A stretch of 64,000 nt of DNA from assembly GCA_947311845.1 (NCBI GenBank), contig CAMZMU010000013.1, positions 801,027-865,026 of the forward strand, read 5' to 3'. The position numbers and the translations under genes are program-made. The notes beneath the pieces were generated by a model. That model did no database searches. It saw only the letters and a list, made by a program, of their open reading frames with translations, and was not told where the DNA came from. The DNA is from Poa pratensis. Taxonomy: Eukaryota > Streptophyta > Magnoliopsida > Poales > Poaceae. This document shows, piece after piece, positions 56,278 to 64,000 of this stretch; the stretch's first letter is position 1; every line of letters starts with the position of its first letter.

Positions 56278-57006
56278 ATGCCTCGCCGCCTCGCCACCTC
56301 ATGGGCCACGCTCACCTAGGCAGCGCGCCGCGCTCACGGCACAACGCAGGAGGACGACGCCGCCGCCGACGAACAGCCGTTCGACTGGGCGGATGTGGAC
56401 GACGTCGACATCGACGAGCAAGAGGAGCAGGAGCCGGTGCAGGACCCGTACCCCGGCCAGGAGCCGCCGCCGGAGCTCGACGAGGTACCGCCGCCGCCGC
56501 AGCAGGCGCCGCAGCAGCCGCTCCCGCCGCCGCTGTGGCCTGACCAGGTGGTTGCCGCCAACTCGTTTGAGAGCTGGCGCAACGAGCAGGCAAGCCGCCA
56601 GGTCAGGCTTGGCTACGAGGCGGCTGGGGACGCCGTGGAGGCCGCAATCGTCCAGGCCTTCATCCTGAGTGCGGAGCGCGACGAGCGTTGCCGCGCCTTC
56701 ATGGCCGCCGAGTGGGCGGCGTACGAGCAGCTCAACGCCCAGGCGGAGGAGCCCACGCAGCAACAGCTCATCGCCCAGGCGGAGGAGCTAGCGGATGCGG
56801 CCTCCCGGCTGCGCGCCGAGCGGGAGGCGCACGAGGAGCTGAACCAGATGCGCCGAGCGGGACGCGCACGACGAGCTGAACCAGACGCGGCCGAGAGGGA
56901 TGCCATGCGCCGGGCGGCGAGTCAGCTCCGGCAGGAGAGACGTGTGCGCTCCCGCTTAGCCAAGGCCGCGCATGACGACGAGGCTGGCCCGAGCGGCGGC
57001 GTTTAG
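56278..57006 (+). pseudogene. Unknown acidic/coiled-coil protein frame in the Harbinger-type element
   Basis: The frame from the ATG at 56278 (context AGCCATGCC) has a TAG as its 14th codon. After that it is open for 228 codons to the TAG at 57004-57006. It has an acidic segment (DEQPFDWADVDDVDIDEQEE), a Pro/Gln-rich segment, and then a long Ala/Glu/Arg-rich helical region with AQAEE repeats and a basic end. No transposase or SANT motif was seen. It could be a captured host gene, a Harbinger accessory protein that has decayed, or a composition effect. The open length after the stop, in a GC-rich setting, is only moderate evidence for coding. Confidence 0.4.
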
Positions 57007-57456
57007 ATTAGGCTTTAGTTATCGTTTTAGTTTTACTTTGCAAACGTGTTAGTCTAAGTTTGCAAACGTGTTAGCCTAAGTTTGCAACTTGTATCGGTTT
57101 AATTTAAATTTGTATGTTTTAAAAATAGTTTGAATGCCGCGACCGACACAAGTTTCCGCCCGCAAGGTGTTCGATGATTTGCTCGCGTTTGGGGGCGGAC
57201 GTTTGGGGTGCGCCGCTGTGGCCGCGGTCGAAAACATGGGCGGACACATGTCCGGCACCCCCCAATTGGGTCTCCATTGGGGGTGCCGGACACCAATTTG
57301 GAGGCCCCCGGTGGAGATGCTCTAAGGCCTAGAGATTTCAGATTTATGGTGTTAGGCCAGTTTTAGCGTTAAAAGTTCTCTTAACTCCAACTAAAGTAGC
57401 AAGATAAGAACATAAAAAGGTGGATTGCCCTACTTGGTGTATTGTCGAAAAAACAT

Positions 57457-57528
57457 AGGTCCCACTGGGATTCGAACCCAGGTTGCCAGATTCAAAGTCT
57501 GGAGTGCTAACCAGTACACTATGGAACC
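57457..57528 (-). tRNA. tRNA-Gln (UUG), altered A box
   Basis: A 72-nt copy with all stems, anticodon TTG and a TTTTTT terminator. One change (CCAGTACAC, plus strand) turns the conserved purine at position 15 in the D-loop/A box into C, breaking the usual 15-48 pair. A second change (ACTGGG) turns a wobble pair of the T-stem into a standard pair. It may be transcribed weakly or be a pseudogene. Confidence 0.75.
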
Positions 57529-58266
57529 TGTTGTTGTATGTGGTCCCTTGATGATGTCACTCATAACATATTTCTCGGGTGTATAAAGACAAAGAAAAAA
57601 GGGTTGTATCCTTTTGTTTGGGAATTTGGGCGGAATTGCATCATATTGGTTGCAACAAGATTGTATTCCCTTTTGAGGTTGCATATACTCCCTCTGTTGG
57701 CATCAAGGTAGCTTGTACACCTAAATGGGTCTCTTCATTTATTAGGTATAAAATTAGCAGCACTCCAGTATAAATTGATCTTGCCTTGGCCATTGCAGGA
57801 TCTCCAAACACAACTTTGACATTTTTTTGTTAACAATTTTGTTCGTCAACTTTGACTTTTTATTTATGTAGTTATGTGTGTATCAATAAAATGTTTATCT
57901 AAGAGGGCATAAGGTCTAGATAAGATTTCAGATGTATGGTCTTGGGCCAGTTTATGCATTAAAAGTTCTCTCATGTCCAACTAAATTAGCAAGGTAAGAA
58001 CATAAAAAGGCGGACTTCCCTACTTGGCGTATTGTTGAAAAAACGTAGGCCTAGATGTGGTGTTGGCCTGCACAATCTATGAACATAATTTTGACCATTC
58101 ATTTCTATGATAATGGGTGTACCAGTAAAATATTTTCATAAGAGGGCATAAGGTCTAGATAGGATTTCAGATATATGGCTTAGGCTAGCTTTGGCATTAA
58201 ATGTTCTCTGAAGTCCAACTAAATTAGCAAATTAAGTACAACTTGGTATAGTGTTGAAAAAAACAT

Positions 58267-58338
58267 AGGTCCCACCGGGATTTGAACCCAGGTTGCCAGA
58301 TTCAAAGTCTGGAGTGCTAACCACTACACAATGGAACC
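58267..58338 (-). tRNA. tRNA-Gln (UUG)
   Basis: A 72-nt copy with intact stems and anticodon TTG. A single change (ACACAATGG, plus strand) alters position 9 between acceptor and D stems, inside the A box. A 7-T terminator follows. Confidence 0.82.
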
Positions 58339-58745
58339 TGTTGTTGTATGTGGTCCCTTGATGATGACACTCATAACATATTTCTCGGGTGTATAAAAGA
58401 CAAAGAAAAGCCGGTTGTGTCCTTTTCTTTGGGAATATGGGCGGACTTGCATTATTTTGGTTGCAACAAAATGGTATTCCGTTTTGATGTTGCATATACT
58501 CCCTCTGTTGGCATCAAGATAGCTTATACACTTAAAAGGGTTTCTTCATTTATAAGTTATACAATTAGCTGTACTCCAGTATAAATTTATGCTACCTTGG
58601 CCATTGTACGATCTCCAAACATAACTTCAGATGTATGATCTTGGGCCACTTTGTGCATTAAAACTTCTTTCACGTGCAACTAAACTAGCAAGGTAAGAAC
58701 ATAAAAAGGTGGACTTCCCTACTTCGTGTATTGTCGAAAAAATGT

Positions 58746-58816
58746 AGTTCCCACAGGGATTCAAACCCAGGTTGCCAGATTCAAAGTCTGGAGTGCTACC
58801 ACCACACTATGGAACC
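58746..58816 (-). pseudogene. tRNA-Gln pseudogene, degraded
   Basis: A 71-nt copy with one base lost in the D region, a mismatch in the acceptor stem (AGTTCCC, plus strand) and changes in the T-arm. The anticodon TTG is kept. A 6-T run follows. Confidence 0.75.
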
Positions 58817-59336
58817 AGTATGTCGTCTCTTGATGAATTTCATTGTGCAATACTTTTCTTGGGTGTCTAAACGGCAAAGAAAAATCGTAGTAGCCTTAAT
58901 CTTTTGAAATTTGGATGGCCTTCCACAAATTTTACCCCGCATTTTTGGCAAAAAAATTCGTCTTCGTTTTCTGCGTCATTTTTGTTGCAACAATTTTTTT
59001 CTCCCTTTTGAGCTTGCGTATACTCCCTCTATTCGCATCAAGATAGCTTATGGAAATACCCAAAAGTAACACTTCATTTATAAGTATATATTGGTATACA
59101 ATGAGTAGTACCCCAGTATTATTTTATGTTGTGTTGCACAATCTATCTACGAACATAACTTTGACCATTCATTTCTATGACACTGGGTGTACCAGTAAAA
59201 TGTTCTCATAATAGGGCATAAGGTCTAGATAGGATTTCAGATATATGGTCTTAGGCTAGCTTTGGCATTAAAAGTTTTCTGAAATCCAACTAAATAGCAA
59301 AGTAAGTACCACTTGGTGTATTGTTGAAAAAAATGT

Positions 59337-59399
59337 AGGTCCCACCGGGATTCGAACCAGGTTGCAACTCTGGAGTGATAACCACTACACCATGGAACC
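59337..59399 (-). pseudogene. tRNA-Gln pseudogene, anticodon arm deleted
   Basis: The 63-nt copy lacks 9 nt, most of them in the anticodon arm, including the anticodon. Acceptor stem and B box are kept. A 7-T run follows. Confidence 0.9.
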
Positions 59400-59960
59400 G
59401 ATTGTTGTATGTGGTCCCTTGATGATGTCATTTTTGACATATTTTCTTGGTGGTATAAAGCCAAAGAAACACCTATCCTTTTCTGTTGCAATTTCGATGG
59501 GCTTGCATCATTTCTGTTTCATGAAAGTTTGTTCCTTTTTGGCAGCATCTCCAGTAGTGCTATTCATCGTTGGTAAATTTTTCCATGTAGGATATGTGAT
59601 AAAATATGTGGCATAGAACAGTATGAGGGAGTAAAGTTGTACGTAGAAGAAACAACAACGCTTCCACAAGCTCCATGGAAATACCCACAAGTGCCCCATC
59701 ATTTATAAGCAGATACTGGTATACACAGTCAGTAGTACCACAGTATTAATTTATGTTGTGTTGGCCTGCACAATCTGCGAACATAACTTTGACCATTCTT
59801 TTCTATGACAGTGGTGTACCAGTAAAATGTTCTCATAAGAGGGCATAAGGTGTAGGTAGGGTTTCAGATATATGGTCTTAGGCTAGCTTTGGCATTAAAA
59901 GTTCTCTGAAGTCCAACTAAATTGGCTAAGTACAACTTGGTGTATTGATGAAAAAAATAT

Positions 59961-60032
59961 AGGTCCCACCGGGATTCGAACCCAGGTTGCCAGATTCAAA
60001 GTCTGGAGTGCTAACCACTACACTATGGAACC
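59961..60032 (-). tRNA. tRNA-Gln (UUG), canonical copy
   Basis: A 72-nt gene with the full cloverleaf, anticodon TTG, and unaltered A box (TAGTGTAGTGG) and B box (GGTTCGAATCC). ATA then TTTTTTT follows, and CAACAACT lies just upstream. It is the best copy by fold and boxes. Confidence 0.95.
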
Positions 60033-60767
60033 AGTTGTTGTATGTGGTTTCTTGATGATGTCATTTATTGAAATATTACTCTGGTGTATAACAGACAAAG
60101 AAAATTTGGTTGTATCTTTTTTCTTTTGGAATTCGGGTTGACTTTCATCATTTTGGTTGCGACGATATTGTGTTCCCTTTTTAGCTTCCATATACCCCCT
60201 ATGTTAGGTTCAAGATACCTTTTGGAAACACCCAAAAGGGTCCCTTCATTTATAGGCATGTTCTGCTAAATGATTAGGAGTACTCTAGTAAAAATTTATT
60301 GCCTTGGCCATTGCACGATTTCCAAACGTAACTTTGACAATGAAGGTGGGTTTGCGATAGCTATATTGAAACTTCACGAGTAGTTGGCTTCAAGATAGAT
60401 TATCGAAATACCCAAAAGGATCCCTTCATTTAAAGTATATCTTGGTGTATCATTAGTACTATTGGAGTATAAATCATGTTGTCTTGGCCATTGCACGATC
60501 TCCAAATGTAACTTTAAACATTATTTCTATAATAATAATATAAGATAATTAAAATGTTTCCCTAAGAAGACATAGTTCTAACAAGGATTTCGGACATATG
60601 GTCTTAGGCAAGCTTTGGTATCAAATGTCCACCATAAGTTAGCAACACAAGAAGATAGAAGGCTAATTTCCCTACTCTTTTCGTTTGAGCTCTTGATCTT
60701 ACCTTGATATTCAATCCATTTCATTAACAACGCTATTCATGGATGCTTGTTGTATTGTAAAAAAAGT

Positions 60768-60838
60768 AGGTCCCACGGGATTCGAACCCAGGTTGCCAGA
60801 TTCAAAGTCTGGAGTGATAACCACTACACCATGGAACC
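60768..60838 (-). tRNA. tRNA-Gln (UUG), one base short
   Basis: The 71-nt copy lacks one C at the acceptor/T-stem border (CCCACGGG, plus strand), which weakens that junction. It also has a GTGATAACC change that leaves a mismatch at the inner D-stem pair. Anticodon and terminator (7 T) are intact. Function is doubtful. Confidence 0.7.
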
Positions 60839-61291
60839 GGTTGTTGTATATGGTCCTTTGTAAAAGGGCATGAAAATTAATTACTTTTATGTCCTTTTGT
60901 TTTTTATGGGTGGCCTTGCATCCTTTGATTCAATAAAAACGTGTTCCTTTTTTTAGCTTGCTGACAGTTGGCATCTAGTAGTTAGCTTATGGGAATAGCC
61001 ATAGATCACTTTATTGAAAGTGTTCTTCTGATATAGCATATGACATATGAATGTGTTGTCTTTGGCATTGCACAACGTTTTTTAACAACCTTGTTGTGAA
61101 ATGGGGTTATAATAAGGGATACGGTCATACGGTCTTAGGCCAATTTGGCACCAAATGTGCTCCTATGTCCGAGAGAAATAAGTAACATGTGAACATAAAA
61201 TGGGTACTTCTCCTGATTTCTCAAGAGCTGTTGTCCGACAGGTATCCAAGTCACAGGTACTTGTTCTAGTGTTAAAATCTTATAAAATAGT

Positions 61292-61332
61292 AGGTCCTGT
61301 CAGGATCAACACAAGTTGCCAGATTCAAAGTC
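61292..61332 (-). pseudogene. tRNA-Gln 3'-half remnant
   Basis: Only the anticodon loop to the acceptor 3' strand is recognisable (TTGCCAGATTCAAAGTC, plus strand), with an altered T-arm. The 5' half is replaced by unrelated sequence. Confidence 0.7.
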
Positions 61333-61366
61333 GTCATGAAAGATACTTCTTCAGTACTGCGTGTGA
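61311..61366 (+). repeat. 56-bp direct repeat, copy 1
   Basis: A perfect match to 62211-62266, starting ACAAGTTGCCAGATTCAAAG, so it begins inside the tRNA remnant and runs into unrelated DNA. The copies are 900 bp apart. Confidence 0.92.
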
Positions 61367-62210
61367 CTACACTTCGTACTTTGACAACCAAAATATGCAA
61401 AAAAAAAAAGTAGGCCCGTCACATAAATATGGTACCTGTGGTTGGCTTTCGAAAATGTTTGTGCAGCACTATATTATTACAAATGTATATATTTTTTTGG
61501 GTTATATTCAAGGGGGTAGTTATGTTACTGTTTACAACAAATTTGGCTACAAAAAACTTCTCAATGTTTTCTCTGTGAAGTTGGAGTGAGCTTTCTTTAT
61601 AATATGTCCCAATGCGGGTTGCATAATGTAAAAATACCACATATTTTCCATCCCGTGTCCCTTTACTATACACCATGGGAGGATGTAGGAGAGCCGACCA
61701 GATCTGGCCGAGCTTGAGGTCATGGTTGATGTCACGATGGCTGCAAAAGGAAGGGCTTGGAGCCAAGCAATGTGTGGTTGTACTAGCGAGGTGGCATGAT
61801 AGCTTAATGGGCTGTGCTCAATGAGGATTTGGTAGAGAAGTGCGAGGACACATGAATCTAGACCCTGTGAAGCACGGCACCCTCTAGGAAGCGTTTGTCC
61901 AAGGCTTCTTGAGTAGCAGCGCTGAGCATTGGCTGTGGGCTGTAGGAAGGCTAGCGGCTGCCTAGTCTTGTGGAAGTTGGGCAGATGGCCAAGACCATCC
62001 AGTTAAGGTACTAAGGTGTGCTACTAGCTGATTTATGTCTAAGAGATCTAGTGTCTGGTTTGTGCATGCTGCCATGGAAGTGGAGGTTCCTCTTGTGACA
62101 GTGAAAGTTTTTGTGTGACGCTAGTGCTAGGTCACGAGTCAAAAGCACCTTGCTCTGATACCACGTGAAGTTGGGGTTGGCTTGTATTGCAGTGGGGGTC
62201 AATGGGTGAT
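61367..62210 (-). other. 844-bp segment between the direct repeats, with retrotransposon-like primer site
   Basis: The segment contains GCTCTGATACCA at 62152-62163, the reverse complement of the tRNA-Met primer site of LTR retrotransposons, followed on the plus strand by CGTGAAGTTGGGG. This suggests a minus-strand retrotransposon fragment. No coding domain was recognised. Confidence 0.35.
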
Positions 62211-62266
62211 ACAAGTTGCCAGATTCAAAGTCGTCATGAAAGATACTTCTTCAGTACTGCGTGTGA
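62211..62266 (+). repeat. 56-bp direct repeat, copy 2, with tRNA-Gln remnant
   Basis: Identical to 61311-61366, including the tRNA piece TTGCCAGATTCAAAGTC at 62216-62232. Confidence 0.92.
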
Positions 62267-63760
62267 TGTGCATCGTGAGAGAACCACGTACTATAGTGAA
62301 TAGTCTGACATAATTCAATGCTTCATTTGAACAAGAGTTGCGTGTGTAAGAAAGTTGCATCGGCAAGCCTGAACTTTGTTATCAGGTTGCATCTGCAAGA
62401 CTGGAACTTTGTTATCTGGCACTTGTGGTGAGAACCAGCATGCGAAAAAATCATCTAGGTTTTGATTAGTTTGGTGGATTTCCATAGTTTATTATGCGAT
62501 CATGCATCCTCCTTTGGTCAAATTCAGTGAATATTAGATTTGCTTATCTTCCTCCATCTTGTGTTGCCTATCCATCACATGTAGCAGATGTTCGATGAGA
62601 TCAATCGAAATATTAGTGGGACAGTTGATCCATCTCGCACAGAATTATTTGCAGATTATTTGTATTCTCAGTTTTATTTGTTATGCATGAGAACTTGAGA
62701 AGTCTAGAATCAATAGAAAGCATCACTATCTGAGCTTGATATGTTGTGATTATTCATGTTTATATTCACGTGCCAATGCTGATATCCATGCTACATGATC
62801 GTATCGTCCTGCCTTTATATCTCTGAATATAATTATGCTGTGAGTTCTCTCTTTACTGTACTGCAAGGCATGCATCAATCATGTGTATATAGCTCAATTG
62901 CTTTTATAGTTTTAGCACACTTCGTCAATTCAAATATTGGAAGATTTTACATCTCCCTACTTTAATATCCTCATAAGCACAGGGTGAAGTGTGTACTACG
63001 TTTGGTGCCATCGGAGCTTACCAAATATTGGATGCCAATCCTTTCCGCTATTATTGGTTTTCATCTGTCGCCTTCTATTTTTCATGGCTATAAATTTAAT
63101 ATTTTGCATTTGTTATAATGCAGGAGATTGATGTTTTCTATGATATGAAGCGCTACGGAATTTAAACCTTCTTAAACATCTATTACCTTTCAACAGTCTT
63201 TCTATACTTGGTATGAACTTGATCTTTTACATGGTGTGTTTTGCTGCATTTAATCTTGATCTGCAAAATAGCTGTGGTTTTATGGAAATGTCATCAACGT
63301 GTTAGTTTCTGACCCGTTTCTGAAATATAACTCCAGCTGCAGACGAAATAGGCACAGGTTGTTATCTGAACTCCCCAGTCCCCACTTTCGTGGAAGTATA
63401 TGATGTACCAGCAAGTATTGCTGGGATTGTTGAAGGAGATTTAGCCCATATGCTTGAGTAATAAATCGTTGCTTTAGCTGTATAAAAAGGTTTAGAGAAT
63501 TTCGAGTCTTTGACAAACTAATGAAGGATGAGACCTTCACCCTTAGAGCATTGAGGATGGGCCATTGACTACAGTACTTATCAAACGTGCATACTAGATA
63601 GTTGAACAAAAGGGATTCCATCATTTGTAAGAAATAGTACTATATTTGAGTAAATGATGAATAGTTAACTTAATGACACTTTTGTACCTTTGTATTAATC
63701 ACTAAATTTATATTAGTCCAAACGTGCATTGCACGTGCTCTTTTACTAGTCATCGAAAAA
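62267..63760. other. Non-array DNA between tRNA units
   Basis: AT-rich DNA with short frames only. A word AACGTGCATTGCACGTGC near 63720-63737, just before ACTAGT, is like the ends of some grass transposons; the element's other end was not found. Confidence 0.4.
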
Positions 63761-63764
63761 ACAT

Positions 63765-63836
63765 AGGTCCCACCGGGATTCGAACCCAGGTTGCCAGATT
63801 CAAAGTCTGGAGTGATAACCACTACACTATGGAACC
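63765..63836 (-). tRNA. tRNA-Gln (UUG)
   Basis: A 72-nt copy with intact acceptor, anticodon and T stems, anticodon TTG and a 6-T terminator. One change (GTGATAACC, plus strand) gives a mismatch at the inner D-stem pair. Upstream DNA follows the array pattern up to the window's end. Confidence 0.88.
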
Positions 63837-64000
63837 AGTTGTTGTATGTGGTCCCTTAATGATGTTACTCATAACATATTTCGTGGGTGTATAAAAGACA
63901 AAGAAAAATTGGTTGTATGCTTTTCTTTGGGAATTTGGGTGGACTTGCACAATTTTGGTTGCAACAAAATTGTATTCCCTTTTGAGGTTGCATATACTCT

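Larger units (their letters stand above)
55697..57322 (+). mobile_element. PIF/Harbinger-type element (1626 bp) with an open reading frame
   Basis: Ends GAGCATCTCCACCGGGGGCC are inverted at both termini and flanked by TAA (55694-55696 and 57323-57325), the 3-bp TTA/TAA duplication of PIF/Harbinger. Another array unit shows the empty site (CATAAGGCC at about 55142). Subterminal stretches with GGGGGTGCCGGACA words are also inverted. The interior has a TATA box and one open frame but no transposase, so it is non-autonomous or carries a captured gene. Confidence 0.88.
54660..64000 (-). repeat. Tandem array of tRNA-Gln(UUG) units
   Basis: Units of about 480-810 bp (counted between tRNA copies, insertion removed) repeat with the same order. 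The order is: tRNA copy, GTTGTTGTATGTGGT, GATGATGTCA, ACAAAGAAAAATCGGTTG, a TATACTCCCTCT(A/G)TTGG word, TCCCTTCATTTATAAG, CTTGGCC(A/G)TTGCACGATCTC, AACTTTGAC, GGTCTTAGGC-like and AGTCCAACTAAATTAGC, then the next tRNA copy. All tRNA copies point left. Divergence between units is clear, and units 61.0-63.7 kb are heavily altered. The array runs past the right edge. Confidence 0.88.

Noticed and set aside
1..64000. CRISPR arrays, bacterial operons or riboswitches
   Set aside because: Plant repeat content, spliced genes and Pol III genes exclude a prokaryotic origin. The tandem repeats at 54.7-64 kb are tRNA units, not spaced short repeats.

Overview
The window is nuclear DNA from a grass, most probably a Triticeae species (wheat, goat-grass, rye or barley group). 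The evidence is its mix of repeats: Stowaway MITEs with the 'CTCCCTCCGT/GATCC' end and TA duplications, an LTR beginning TGTTGGAAATATGCCC (Angela/BARE/WIS-type Copia), a chromodomain Ty3 element, plant LINEs with RNase H, and a tRNA-derived SINE. One ordinary protein-coding host gene is complete (a GDSL esterase/lipase). The other host-like loci are an array of tRNA-Gln(UUG) genes and a few unidentified gene fragments. The species cannot be fixed from the sequence alone.

Layout. 1-4.6 kb: low-feature DNA with one hAT-type non-autonomous element (1317-1890) and a possible terminal exon. 4.66-13.2 kb: two nested LINEs of opposite orientation; the minus-strand LINE (5270-10612) sits inside the plus-strand LINE and a stretch of about 200 bp of the host LINE is gone. 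13.2-17.9 kb: a Stowaway MITE, a decayed LINE interrupted by a 658-bp retroposon with 18-bp target duplications, and two copies of a sequence of about 350 bp, the second being the immediate upstream region of the lipase gene. 18.2-21.1 kb: five-exon GDSL gene. 21.6-24.6 kb: MITEs and LINE debris.

24.67-34.42 kb: a chromodomain Ty3/gypsy element (about 5.3 kb when its insertions are removed) that carries three insertions: a retroposon of the same family as the one at 16 kb (itself holding a 337-bp Mutator-type MITE), a 1.71-kb solo LTR, and a 1.71-kb Angela-type solo LTR. 35.7-37.7 kb: a minus-strand retroposon and a SINE. 38.57-44.22 kb: a 5.65-kb solo LTR with a perfect 5-bp duplication and a TATA box on its minus strand. 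44.76-50.9 kb: the 5' part of a Copia-type element whose gag contains an intron-like gap and ends in its own poly(A) signal; no 3' LTR is seen. 50.93-53.06 kb: a strongly A-rich, T-poor tract that on the minus strand reads as a TATA box followed by repeated exon/intron-like modules; not recognised.

54.7-64.0 kb: a tandem array of units of about 500-800 bp, each with a tRNA-Gln(UUG) gene or pseudogene on the minus strand followed by a run of Ts (Pol III terminator). Nine full or near-full copies and two fragments are present; one unit is split by a 1.63-kb PIF/Harbinger-type element with its own TATA box and open reading frame. Apart from the lipase gene and the tRNA genes, the genes here do not cooperate in a host pathway; the window is mainly a record of transposition and LTR-LTR recombination around them.
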